From Paraburkholderia ribeironis (GTDB taxonomy: Bacteria > Pseudomonadota > Gammaproteobacteria > Burkholderiales > Burkholderiaceae): a stretch of 64,000 nt of DNA. This document shows positions 44,119-52,831 of this stretch, piece after piece; position 1 is the first letter of the stretch, and each line of letters opens with the position of its first letter. Position numbers and translations under genes: made by a program. The stretch is from the NCBI RefSeq assembly GCF_900019265.1, contig NZ_CYGX02000072.1, positions 1 through 64,000 on the forward strand. The letters are read 5' to 3'. The notes beneath the pieces were generated by a model. That model had not been told where the DNA came from. It saw nothing but the letters and a program-made list of their open reading frames with translations, and did no database searches.

Positions 44119-46335
44119 TCAGGAGCCAGCCGGCGGCTCGCTTTCGTCGGAGGTCAACTGCACTTCGAGGCGGTCGAAGACACGCTGCGTCGCCCGGCTC
44201 GGCGCTTCGAGTGCGAACAGCAGGAGGGAGCGCCCGGTCACCTGATACGCGTCACCGGCGTTGAATTGGGGCAAGTCGGGCCGCACCGGCATATTGCTGT
44301 CGAGCAGGCACATCCACGTGTCGCCTTCGGGAATATCGGGTAGCGTGAAATTGACGACGTCGTGGTGCGCATTCATCACGAGCAGCAATGTTGCATCGGA
44401 TGCGAGACGCCGGATGCCGCTCGCCTGAGCGCGGCCGTCGATCACCAGCCCGAAGCAGCGCATCAACGGGTCGTCCCATTGCTCGCCCGTGATATCCGTG
44501 CCGTCGGGCGAGAGCCAGCGTGTGTCCGTGACGTCCAGCGCCTCGTTGTATTCGCCGGTGAGAAAACGGCCGCGTCGCAGCACCGGCAGGCGGTGGCGCA
44601 GCGTGGTCAGATTCCTGACGAAGTCGGTAAGCGCGCGCCCGTCGTCGTCGATTGCGTCCCAATCGACCCAGCTTATCTCGTTATCCTGACAATAGGCGTT
44701 GTTGTTGCCCTGCTGAGTGCGGCCGAATTCATCGCCGGCGAGAATCATCGGCGTGCCTTGCGACAGCAGCAGCGTGGCCAGCAGATTGCGTTTCTGGCGT
44801 TCGCGCTGCTGACGAATCCCGGCGTCGTCGGTCGGCCCTTCCTCGCCCATGTTCCAGGACTTGTTGTCGGCGTGGCCGTCGTTGTTATCCTCGCCATTGG
44901 CCTCGTTGTGCTTGTCGTTGTACGACACCAGATCATTGAGCGTGAAACCATCGTGCGCGGCGATGAAGTTCACGCTCGCCCACGGACGTCGTCCGCGATG
45001 ATTGAACTGGTCGCCCGACGCGGTCAGCCGGGTAGCGAGATCGGCGGCCATGCCTTCGTCGCCCTTCCAGTACCCGCGCGCCGCGTCGCGAAAGCGGTCG
45101 TTCCATTCGGCCCAGCCAGGCGGAAAGCCACCCACCTGGTAACCGCCGGGACCGCAATCCCACGGCTCGGCAATCAGCCGCACGCTCGAGAGCACCGGGT
45201 CTTGCCGGCAGCTATCGAGGAACCCGCCGCCTTCGTCGAAGCCGTGATCCTCACGGCCGAGAATCGTCGCGAGGTCGAAGCGGAAGCCGTCGACCTTCAT
45301 TTCGGTCACCCAGTAGCGCAGGCTGTCGGTGACCATTTGCAGCACCCGCGGATGCGACAGGTTCAGCGTGTTGCCGGTGCCGGTGTCGTTGATGTAATAG
45401 CGCGGCTCGTCGGGCATCAGGCGGTAGTACGACGCGTTGTCGATACCCTTGAACGAGATCGTCGGGCCGCGCTCGTTGCCTTCGGCTGTGTGGTTGTAGA
45501 CCACATCGAGAATCACTTCGAGATCGCTCTGATGAAAGCGGTCCACCATCTCCTTGAACTCGGCCACCGAGTCGGTGGACGATGCGAAGTAGCGCGGATC
45601 GGCCGCGAAGAAACCGATCGTGTTGTAACCCCAGTAGTTGGTGAGAGCTTTGTCGAGCAGATGGCTGTCGTTGACGAACGTCTGCACCGGCAGCAATTCG
45701 ACCGACGTCACGCCGAGGCTGCGGATATAGTCGACCACGACCTGCTGCCCGAGCCCGGCGATAGTGCCGCGCAGAGGCTCCGGCACATCGGGATGACGTT
45801 TGGTGAAGCCGCGTACATGCGTTTCATAAAAAATCACCCGCTCCCACGGCAGTGCGTTGCGCTCGGGATGGCTCCACGAGAAGTTGGCATCGACCACCTT
45901 GCACTTCGGCACGAAGCGCGCGCTGTCGCGCTCGTCGAACGACAGATCGCCCTCTTCCGAATCGAGCGTATAGCCGAAAATTTCCGGCGCCCATTTCAGC
46001 TCACCGATATGCGCTTTCGCGTACGGGTCGAGCAGCAGCTTGTTCGGATTGAAGCGATGGCCGTTTTCCGGCTCGTACGGGCCATGCACGCGATAGCCAT
46101 ACACGTCGCCCGGTTTGAGATTCGGCACGAACACGTGCCAGACCTCGTCGGTGTATTCCGGCAGTTCGATGCGTTCGATTTCGTTCTGGCCGGTTTCATC
46201 GAACAGACACAGTTCGACCTTGGTGGCGTGCGCCGAGAACAGTGCGAAGTTGACACCGCTTCCGTTCCATGTCGCGCCGAGCGGGAAAGGCGTGCCTTCC
46301 GAGATGCGCGTCGTGTAGCTGGCCGGCGATGTCAT
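44119..46335 (-). CDS. glgX: Glycogen debranching enzyme GlgX
   Basis: A 738-residue GH13 isoamylase-type enzyme hydrolysing alpha-1,6 branches of glycogen limit dextrins. An N-terminal CBM48 domain (about 10-110, GVNFALFSAHATKVELCLFD) precedes the barrel, whose catalytic segments are visible: region I DVVYNHTAEGNE, nucleophile Asp in VDGFRFDLATILGR, acid/base Glu in LIAEPWDCGPGGYQ, and transition-state Asp in FIAAHDGFTLNDL. The length matches GlgX/TreX. No other glycogen or trehalose gene (glgB, glgC, glgA, treS, treY/Z) is in the window, although such genes usually cluster with it. It probably provides maltodextrin or glucose for stress metabolism. Confidence 0.96.
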   Translation of the reverse strand: MTSPASYTTRISEGTPFPLGATWNGSGVNFALFSAHATKVELCLFDETGQNEIERIELPEYTDEVWHVFVPNLKPGDVYGYRVHGPYEPENGHRFNPNKLLLDPYAKAHIGELKWAPEIFGYTLDSEEGDLSFDERDSARFVPKCKVVDANFSWSHPERNALPWERVIFYETHVRGFTKRHPDVPEPLRGTIAGLGQQVVVDYIRSLGVTSVELLPVQTFVNDSHLLDKALTNYWGYNTIGFFAADPRYFASSTDSVAEFKEMVDRFHQSDLEVILDVVYNHTAEGNERGPTISFKGIDNASYYRLMPDEPRYYINDTGTGNTLNLSHPRVLQMVTDSLRYWVTEMKVDGFRFDLATILGREDHGFDEGGGFLDSCRQDPVLSSVRLIAEPWDCGPGGYQVGGFPPGWAEWNDRFRDAARGYWKGDEGMAADLATRLTASGDQFNHRGRRPWASVNFIAAHDGFTLNDLVSYNDKHNEANGEDNNDGHADNKSWNMGEEGPTDDAGIRQQRERQKRNLLATLLLSQGTPMILAGDEFGRTQQGNNNAYCQDNEISWVDWDAIDDDGRALTDFVRNLTTLRHRLPVLRRGRFLTGEYNEALDVTDTRWLSPDGTDITGEQWDDPLMRCFGLVIDGRAQASGIRRLASDATLLLVMNAHHDVVNFTLPDIPEGDTWMCLLDSNMPVRPDLPQFNAGDAYQVTGRSLLLFALEAPSRATQRVFDRLEVQLTSDESEPPAGS

Positions 46336-46528
46336 AGTGGTTCCTGTGGAAGCAAGAGGCGCTTGCGCGCGTGCTTTAGTGTACGCAGTGGATCGGTCAG
46401 CGTACGGAATTCCGTGCGGGCTATGCGGCTGAGGGCCTCCGTCAGCCTCAGCGAGAATATACCGAAGGGTTTAACTGGATGCGGAAAAAGACCGCCACAG
46501 ACCGGCACCTGAGCGGATCTGGTTCGCG

Positions 46529-47002
46529 TCACGTCTCGTGCAGCCTTTCCGGTGGCCCGGCAACAGGCAGCGCCGCCGCCGCTTCGAGCACGCGCAGCAG
46601 ACCCTCCGGCGTCAATGGTTTCGCGCAGTGCGCGTCGAAGCCGACGGCGCGCGCACGGGCGCGATCATCACGGGAAGCGAAAGCAGTGCAGGCGATCAAC
46701 AGCATATGCGAGGTCGACGGATGAGAGCGCAGACGGCGGGCCAACTCTAACCCATCGAGCACCGGCATCTTGATGTCCAGCACCACGGCGAACGGCTGCC
46801 ACTCGCGCGCCATGTCGCAAACGGCAAGCGGGTCGTCCAGCGCGCGGCACTCGAAACCATCGGCTGTCAGCAACATCTGCAATGCGTCCGCTGCTTCCCG
46901 ATAATCGTCCACCACCAGCACACGACGATGCGACGCCATCGCATACTGGATCGGCCGCCACACCACGACATCGTCGTTGTCGTCCGTTCTGTCGTCGACC
47001 AT
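46529..47002 (-). CDS. Stand-alone receiver-domain response regulator
   Basis: A 157-residue CheY-like protein without an output domain. The acidic pair is at D32-D33 (RRVLVVDDYREAADALQML), the phospho-acceptor is D76 (FAVVLDIKMPVLDGLELA), and the conserved lysine lies in DAHCAKPLTPEGLLRVLE. A short acidic N-terminal extension precedes the domain. The sequence type (KMPVLDGLELARRLR) is that of receivers phosphorylated by hybrid kinases. The ATG at 47002 with AGAGGG upstream is preferred; the frame upstream is Arg-rich. A kinase partner is not adjacent, and the hybrid kinase at 37.5-39.6 kb is broken. Confidence 0.85.
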   Translation of the reverse strand: MVDDRTDDNDDVVVWRPIQYAMASHRRVLVVDDYREAADALQMLLTADGFECRALDDPLAVCDMAREWQPFAVVLDIKMPVLDGLELARRLRSHPSTSHMLLIACTAFASRDDRARARAVGFDAHCAKPLTPEGLLRVLEAAAALPVAGPPERLHET

Positions 47003-47347
47003 CACCCTCTTCTCCTTCGCGCTTTTTGTGCGCCACCGATGGCGCGCCGCGAACCTTGCGCAAGTTCCGCTCCCGCTGATAGTGCGAGCGCCAGCGAGGT
47101 TCACACGCGGCGCATCGATACGACACACTTGTGTCGTGCACGCCGCCCACGCCGCTTGCATCGCGCGACGTTTCGTCTTCACGGTAATTTGTTCAGCTAC
47201 GTGAAGCGTTACCTTCAACAAACAATATAAGGAACGCGCGTTTGCCGCGCGCATCGGCAGCGTCGATATAGACGCTGGTATATAGAGAATAAGCGACGAC
47301 GCCCGCCGAAAAAATGGCCGGCACGTTAGGTGTTTGCGCTCAGCGGG
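47003..47347. other. Intergenic region with a palindrome upstream of the response regulator
   Basis: No gene is seen. It contains an 18-base near-perfect dyad (47120-47137), an AT-rich patch near 47215-47230, and a GC hairpin (GCGCGCgtttgCCGCGCGC-like) near 47235-47255. The promoter of the receiver protein should lie here. Confidence 0.35.
47120..47137. promoter_or_regulatory. Dyad operator candidate
   Basis: ACGACACA and TGTGTCGT flank a CT dinucleotide, giving eight-base perfect arms, about 118 bases upstream of the receiver-protein start. The binding protein is unknown. Confidence 0.4.
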
Positions 47348-47860
47348 TTATCCCGCACGATCGTCGATGACGCCATTGAGCATCGCCAACGTATCGGCAT
47401 CGTCGATCCGTTTGTCGGTTCGACAACGCAGCATGCGCGAAGAGCGCACCGCCATGCCCGCCCGATTTGTGACGCGGGCTCGCCTGAATTCCCTCGAAGC
47501 CGATTTCGAACACTAGCGTCGGCGTCACGCTACACAGCGGGCCGAACTTCTCGACGGTGGTCTTGCGCACGATCGCATCGACCTCGCGCATCTCTTCATC
47601 AGTGAGTCCAGAATAGGCCGTCGCAAATGGCACGAGTGTGCACACGCCGTTCGCCTCGTCCCACACTGCGAACGTGAAGTCGGTTAGAGACTGGCGCGGC
47701 GGCCATGACCGCGTTGCGCGTAAACCAGTACGACATCCACCGTATAAGGATCGATCTTCTCGATCTTCTATTTCCACCACGTGCCCGATGCCTTGGTGCG
47801 GCCGACTCCGTACATCGACGCGCGCTCCGGCTCTCACGCGAGAATTTCGCCGTCGATCAC
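47348..47860 (-). pseudogene. Decayed ATP-dependent DNA ligase
   Basis: Fragments of an ATP-dependent DNA ligase are readable in successive frames. VIDGEILA is followed by TGA where the family has Trp (47834-47836). After a large internal deletion comes EKIDPYTVDVVLVYAQRGHG, then RRASL, then a one-base loss (TAC to TA, about 47685). Next are DFTFAVWDEANG, VPFATAYSGLTDEEMREVDA and VFEIGFEGIQASPRHKSG, an extra base near 47462, and MAVRSSRMLRCRTDKRIDDA ending at TAA (complement 47348-47350). The family order adenylation domain then OB/C-terminal domain is kept, but several hundred codons are missing, including the catalytic lysine. No functional ligase can be made from this. Confidence 0.8.
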
Positions 47861-48040
47861 CTACTCGCCGAACGGCGTGCCCGGCTCGATGCGGGCATTC
47901 CTGGAATTCGCGCGACGAACCCATGCGCAGAAATCGTCAGCTGCCAGTATGGCCGGCTTATTGCTTACGGTATATAAAGCAAAGAGGCGTGTCGATACCG
48001 GCTGCCACCCGGCAGACGCCGACTCGCGCCGCGAGGCCCC

Positions 48041-48943
48041 ATGCAAATCATCCTCGACCCGCACGCGCTGTATATCGCGAAACATCCCGGTCAATTCGTG
48101 TTGCAGACGCTGAAAGCGTTCCGCGCGAACCAGGGTCTGCTGCTCGCGGGCGCGGTTGCGTATTACGCGCTGCTGTCGATCGTGCCGCTGCTGATCCTGA
48201 TCGTCATCGTGTTGTCGCGGGTGGTGCCGCAACACGTGCTGCTGGCTGCGCTCGGGCATCTGCTGCGCTGGCTGGTGCCGGGCCAGTCGAATGCGCTGGT
48301 GCAGGAGCTGGCCAATTTCCTCGATCATCGCGCGGTGATCGGCTGGGTGCTGTTGCTGACGATGATCTTCTTCAGTTCGCTCGCCTTTACCGTGCTCGAA
48401 AATGCGATGTCGCTGATTTTCGTGCATCGCGTGGTGGTGCGGCGGCGGCACTTCCTGATCTCGGCCCTGCTGCCGTATTGCTACATCCTGTGTCTCGGCA
48501 TCGGGCTGCTGATCGTCACCTTCGTGTCGAACTGGCTGGAAGCGATGGGGGCCGAGCGCGTCGAACTGTTAGGTATGCATATTCCGTTGCAAGGGCCGTC
48601 GCGCGTAGTGTTGTATCTGCTGGGACTCGCAGGCGAGATTTTCGTGCTGACGTCGATCTATCTCGTGATGCCGGTCGGCCGCCCGTCGCTCAAGCATGCA
48701 CTGATCGGCGGCGTGGTCGCGGCCGTGCTGTGGGAAATCACGCGACATGCGCTGGTCTGGTATTTCTCCACGCTGTCTCAGGTCAGTGTGGTGTATGGGT
48801 CGCTGACCATGGCGATCGTGATCCTGCTCAGCTTCGAATGGCTGGCGACGCTGCTGTTATTCGGCGCGCAGGTGATTTCGCAATACGAACGATTCGGTCC
48901 GGCATCCCTTCACGCGCCGCAGCCGACGATCAAAACCAGTTGA
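48041..48943 (+). CDS. YihY/UPF0761 (BrkB-like) inner membrane protein
   Basis: A 300-residue inner-membrane protein with about six membrane segments. The family core is visible: NQGLLLAGAVAYYALLSIVP near residue 30, LAFTVLENAMSLIFVHR, and the C-terminal VVYGSLTMAIVILLSFEWLA then LLLFGAQVISQYER. YihY/BrkB proteins were once called ribonuclease BN, a naming error. Their function remains uncertain, with roles in serum resistance and envelope transport suggested. GAGG lies just upstream of the ATG. The gene follows the ligase pseudogene, an arrangement that suggests local gene loss. Confidence 0.88.
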   Translation: MQIILDPHALYIAKHPGQFVLQTLKAFRANQGLLLAGAVAYYALLSIVPLLILIVIVLSRVVPQHVLLAALGHLLRWLVPGQSNALVQELANFLDHRAVIGWVLLLTMIFFSSLAFTVLENAMSLIFVHRVVVRRRHFLISALLPYCYILCLGIGLLIVTFVSNWLEAMGAERVELLGMHIPLQGPSRVVLYLLGLAGEIFVLTSIYLVMPVGRPSLKHALIGGVVAAVLWEITRHALVWYFSTLSQVSVVYGSLTMAIVILLSFEWLATLLLFGAQVISQYERFGPASLHAPQPTIKTS

Positions 48944-49135
48944 ACCGGCCGCGGCTTTGACGGCGCACGTGGCTGTTAAAATGGCGCGATAGTCGATAGT
49001 CGTCGGCCCTCCCGAGCACCTAGCCTGGCCCTCCCGAGCCCTCAGCCACCCGTCACCTGATGCCGAACCATTCCGCCTCAATCTCCGCCGCAGGCCCTAT
49101 CCCCATCCCCGCATCACGCATCGGCAGCGTGGTCC

Positions 49136-50227
49136 ATGCTTGACGAAGCCCGCATCATACGCACGCTGGCCGCGCACGGCATTACGCCCGATGCCCGTCA
49201 GCGCGCCGCGATCGCGGCGCTCGTCAGCCTCGCCGGCGCGAATCGAACCCGACACGCGCGATCCGGCGCCGCGTTCAAGCGCCAAGGCGTCTATTGCCAC
49301 GGGCTGCCCGGGCGCGGCAAGAGTCTCGTGGTCGATACGGCGTTCAAGCTGGCCGACTGCCGCAAGCGGCGGCTGCACTTCCACGAATTTCTGCGCGAGA
49401 TGAACCAGCGGCTCGTCAACGCACCGCGCAGCGACGACCGGCTCGGCTCGGTGTCGCGGCAATGGCTCGATGGTATCGAGCTGCTGTGCTTCGACGAATT
49501 CCACATGCACGATATCGCCGACGCGTTCCTGATGGGCCGCTTTCTCGATATCGCAATCGGCCTCGGTACGCGCGTCGTGCTCACATCCAACTACGCGCCG
49601 GACTCGCTGTTGCCGGACCCGGAGTTTCACGAGCGCTTCCTGCCGACCATCGAACAGATCAAACGCTGCTTCACTGTGATTCATTTCGATGGCGGGCGTG
49701 ACTACCGTTTCGGCGGCGAGCAAGCCGAGCGGCCGCGTTTCTTTGCGCCGCTCGATCAGGCGAGCCGCGATGCGCTGGGGCACATATTCACGCGCCATGG
49801 CGGCGGCCAGCGGGTTGCGCCGGTCACGCTGAGCGCGGCAGGCCGGCCGCTCACGGCCCGCGCGGCGAGCGCGGCGCTACTGTGGGCGGACTTCGAGAGT
49901 CTGTGCGTCGCGAGCCGCTCGCACCTCGATTACCTGGATCTCGCCGAACAATGGCATGGACTGATTCTCGACAATCTGCGCACCACGTGGCTCACGCAGC
50001 CGCCTACGCTGCAGCGCCTCGTCTGGCTGATCGATATCTTCTACGACCGCAAGCGCGCGTTGTTCATCGCGTCGGATCGGCCGATCGAGACAGCCCTCAA
50101 TGGTCTCAAAGGCGTGCACGATCTATCGCGCACGCTGAGCCGGCTAGCGGAAATGCAATCGCGAGCTTATCGCAGCACGCTTGAGGACACCGGGCACGGC
50201 GCAGCAGGTGGCGTCAGCGAATCCTGA
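49136..50227 (+). CDS. zapE: ZapE/AFG1-family ATPase
   Basis: A 363-residue P-loop ATPase associated with the division ring under stress in E. coli and homologous to mitochondrial AFG1. Walker A is HGLPGRGKSLVVD (about residues 55-67), Walker B LLCFDEFHMHDIADAF, and the sensor segment VVLTSNYAPDSLLPD. The later region contains HFDGGRDYR and the C-terminal VWLIDIFYDRKRALFIASDR, both family-typical. The usual Walker A GGVGRGKT is altered to GLPGRGKS. A housekeeping ZapE in Burkholderiales often sits near TCA-cycle genes, which are absent here, so this may be a second copy. The ribosome site is weak. Confidence 0.9.
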   Translation: MLDEARIIRTLAAHGITPDARQRAAIAALVSLAGANRTRHARSGAAFKRQGVYCHGLPGRGKSLVVDTAFKLADCRKRRLHFHEFLREMNQRLVNAPRSDDRLGSVSRQWLDGIELLCFDEFHMHDIADAFLMGRFLDIAIGLGTRVVLTSNYAPDSLLPDPEFHERFLPTIEQIKRCFTVIHFDGGRDYRFGGEQAERPRFFAPLDQASRDALGHIFTRHGGGQRVAPVTLSAAGRPLTARAASAALLWADFESLCVASRSHLDYLDLAEQWHGLILDNLRTTWLTQPPTLQRLVWLIDIFYDRKRALFIASDRPIETALNGLKGVHDLSRTLSRLAEMQSRAYRSTLEDTGHGAAGGVSES

Positions 50228-50233
50228 TTGCCT

Positions 50234-50269
50234 GCATTGGTCGCATTGGTCGCATTGGTCGCATTGGTC
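50234..50269. repeat. Four exact tandem 9-bp units
   Basis: GCATTGGTC is repeated four times without mismatch immediately after the zapE stop. It resembles in length and composition the GTTCGATTG array at 30577-30621. Confidence 0.93.
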
Positions 50270-50314
50270 GTTTCAACCGTAGTCCGAAGCAATTCTGAAC
50301 ACGCAACGGCATGC

Positions 50315-50348
50315 AAAAAGGCCGGCGGTTTCCAAATCGCCGGCCTTT
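50315..50348 (-). terminator. Intrinsic terminator of the transketolase gene
   Basis: AAAGGCCGGCG (50317-50327) pairs with CGCCGGCCTTT (50338-50348), an 11-bp stem and 10-base loop. On the minus strand the stem is followed by a run of five T, a canonical intrinsic terminator about 60 bases after the tkt stop. On the plus strand it may also stop zapE transcripts. Confidence 0.85.
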
Positions 50349-50363
50349 CCATCACGCACGGTG

Positions 50364-50411
50364 CTTCACACGCACCTTCACACGCAACCTCAAACGCAAC
50401 TTCGCACGCTA
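50364..50411. repeat. Four degenerate tandem 12-bp units
   Basis: CTTCACACGCAC, CTTCACACGCAA, CCTCAAACGCAA and CTTCGCACGCTA follow each other between the terminator and the transketolase stop; the last unit contains the stop codon. Confidence 0.8.
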
Positions 50412-52493
50412 CGCGGAACCAGCCTTTGACTGAACCCGCGCGATCTGCTGCTTCGCCGCTTCGTACACGCGCTCCGGCGTGAAGCCGAACTTCTTCTTCA
50501 GATCCGCAAGCGGCGCCGACGCGCCGAACGTATGCATCACCACCTGCGCGCCGAGCCGGCCGACATAGCGGTCCCAGCCGAGCGACGCAGCCTGTTCGAC
50601 GGCCACGCGCGCTTCCACATCGGGGGGCAGCACCGAGTCCCGATACGCGTCGTCCTGACGCTCGAAAATATCCCACGACGGCATCGACACCACGCGCGCC
50701 GCGATGCCCTCGCCTTTGAGCTTCTCGTAGACGTCGGTGCAGATCGACAGTTCGCTGCCCGTCGCCATCAGGATCACCTGCGGCTTCTGCCCATCGGGTG
50801 CATCGGCGAGCACGTAGGCGCCCTTCTTCACGCCGCTCGCGGCGGCATAGCGACTGCGGTCGAGCGTCGGCAGCGCCTGGCGCGTCACGACGATGCACGC
50901 GGGCCGCCGCGGCTGCGTCAGCGCCACGCGCCATGCTTCGGCCACTTCGTTCGCATCGCCAGGACGCAGCAGGGTCAACCCGGGCACGCCGCGCAGCGAC
51001 GCCAGTTGCTCGATCGGCTGATGGGTCGGACCATCTTCGCCGACGCCGATCGAATCGTGCGAGAACACGTAAATGGCCGGCACCTCCATGATCGCCGACA
51101 GACGGATCGGCGGCTTCATGTAGTCGCTGAAAATCAGGAAGGTCGAGCCGTACGCCCGCAGGTTCGACAATACGAGCCCGTTCACCACCGCGCCCATCCC
51201 ATGTTCGCGAATGCCGAAATGCAGATTGCGGCCGCCATAGTGATCGGCTTCGAAGCTGCCCGCGCCTTCGAACTTCAGATTGGTCTTGGTGGACGGCGAG
51301 AGGTCGGCCGCGCCGCCGATCATCCACGGAACGCGCGCAGCAATCACATTGAGCACCTTGCCAGACGATTCGCGCGTTGCGATGCCCTTCGGGTCCGCGT
51401 CGAAACTCGGAATGTCGCTGTCCCAACCGGCCGGCAATTCATGCGCCAGGATCTGCGCGAATTCGCGCGCAAGCTCCGGATATTGCTTGCGGTACGCGTC
51501 GTACTTCGTCTGCCACGCAGTACGCGCCGCCTTGCCGCGCGCACCGATGCCCGCAGCGAACCGTTCATGCACGCCATCCGGCACGTAGAAGAATTTGTCC
51601 TCGGGCCAGCCGTAGAATTTCTTGGCGAGCGCGACTTCCTCGACACCGAGCGCTTCGCCGTGCGCGGACGCGGTGTCCTGCTTGTGCGGCGCGCCCCAGC
51701 CGATGATGCTATGAACCACGATCAGCGTCGGCCGGTCGGTGACGCTTTTCGCTTCGACGAGCGCCGCTTCGAATGCGGCGGTGTCGTTCGCGTCGTCCAC
51801 GTTCAGCGTGTGCCAGTTGTAGCCGCGAAAGCGGCTTGCCACGGCGTCGCTATAGGCGAGGTCGGTATGGCCTTCGATCGTCACGCGGTTGCTGTCGTAA
51901 ATCCAGATCAGGTTCGACAGCTTCAGATGGCCGGCCAGCGACGCCGCTTCGTGCGAGACGCCTTCCATCAAGTCGCCGTCGCCGCACAGCGCGTAGACAC
52001 GGTAATCGAACAGCGGCGCATCCGGCTGATTGAAGCGGCTTTCATACCAGCGTGCCGCCATCGCCATGCCGACGCTGTTGCCTAGACCCTGGCCGAGCGG
52101 GCCAGTGGTAGTTTCGACGCCGCTGGTCAAGCGGTACTCGGGGTGGCCGGGCGTGTTGCTGTCGATCTGGCGGAAATGCTCGATGTCGTCGAGCGACACG
52201 GCGGGTGCGCCGGTCGGCTTGCCGTCGTGGTCCACTGCCTTGACGTTGGCCAGGTGCAGCAGCGAATACAGCAGCATCGACGCATGCCCCACCGATAGCA
52301 CGAAGCGGTCGCGGTTCGGCCACAGCGGCTCATCCGGGTCATAGCGCAAATGGTGTTGCCACAGATGATAGGCAACGGGTGCGAGGGCCATTGGCGTGCC
52401 GGGGTGGCCGGAATTGGCCTTTTGCACAGCGTCCATCGACAGCGTGCGAATCGTGTTGATGCACAGCTGGTCGAGGGCGGGATCGTTTTGCAT
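50409..52493 (-). CDS. tkt: Transketolase
   Basis: A 694-residue thiamine-diphosphate enzyme moving two-carbon units between sugar phosphates in the pentose phosphate pathway. Signatures are MDAVQKANSGHPGTPMALAP at the N-terminus, ETTTGPLGQGLGNSVGMAMA, the TPP/Mg motif ALCGDGDLMEGVSHEAASLA, the pyrimidine-domain FGIREHGMGAVVNGL, and SHDSIGVGEDGPTHQPIEQL. Length is close to the usual 660-690. The ATG has AAGGAG seven bases upstream, and a strong intrinsic terminator follows the gene. Burkholderiales typically have a tkt beside gapA, so this isolated copy near phosphoketolase and a short gnd may be a second, condition-specific enzyme. Confidence 0.96.
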   Translation of the reverse strand: MQNDPALDQLCINTIRTLSMDAVQKANSGHPGTPMALAPVAYHLWQHHLRYDPDEPLWPNRDRFVLSVGHASMLLYSLLHLANVKAVDHDGKPTGAPAVSLDDIEHFRQIDSNTPGHPEYRLTSGVETTTGPLGQGLGNSVGMAMAARWYESRFNQPDAPLFDYRVYALCGDGDLMEGVSHEAASLAGHLKLSNLIWIYDSNRVTIEGHTDLAYSDAVASRFRGYNWHTLNVDDANDTAAFEAALVEAKSVTDRPTLIVVHSIIGWGAPHKQDTASAHGEALGVEEVALAKKFYGWPEDKFFYVPDGVHERFAAGIGARGKAARTAWQTKYDAYRKQYPELAREFAQILAHELPAGWDSDIPSFDADPKGIATRESSGKVLNVIAARVPWMIGGAADLSPSTKTNLKFEGAGSFEADHYGGRNLHFGIREHGMGAVVNGLVLSNLRAYGSTFLIFSDYMKPPIRLSAIMEVPAIYVFSHDSIGVGEDGPTHQPIEQLASLRGVPGLTLLRPGDANEVAEAWRVALTQPRRPACIVVTRQALPTLDRSRYAAASGVKKGAYVLADAPDGQKPQVILMATGSELSICTDVYEKLKGEGIAARVVSMPSWDIFERQDDAYRDSVLPPDVEARVAVEQAASLGWDRYVGRLGAQVVMHTFGASAPLADLKKKFGFTPERVYEAAKQQIARVQSKAGSA

Positions 52494-52831
52494 GAGACAC
52501 TCCTTGTTCGGCGGATGGGAAGACAGCCGAAGCGCTCCGTTCGAGCGGGCCGGCGCACCGTGAGGACATGAAACAACGCATGAGGAACGCAGCGAAGCTC
52601 ATCGATAATGCGCCGATGCGCGCAAGTCTGCACGACACTCGACGTACGACACGCGCAGCGTCGCTGCCAACATGATCGGCGGCGGATCTTTCAGCGGGCT
52701 TGCGGGGCGGCGGACTTTTGACGGCGGGTTGTGGGTTGCATGTTGCCAATGCGCGTTGACGTTGAGCGCATCAGATGGCGTGGCTGCGCAAGGCTCGCAG
52801 CGCGCGCCAACACTCGTCTTTTTCCGCCACG
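52494..52831. other. Intergenic region between transketolase and cupin genes
   Basis: No coding frame with recognisable protein character was found; open frames on both strands are short and Arg/Cys-rich. It should contain the tkt promoter. I saw no repeat or terminator-like hairpin. Confidence 0.3.

Noticed and set aside
44362..46512. Very long plus-strand open frame (716 codons)
   Set aside because: It is antisense to glgX, has Val/His/Arg-skewed composition and no family resemblance; a GC-rich shadow frame.
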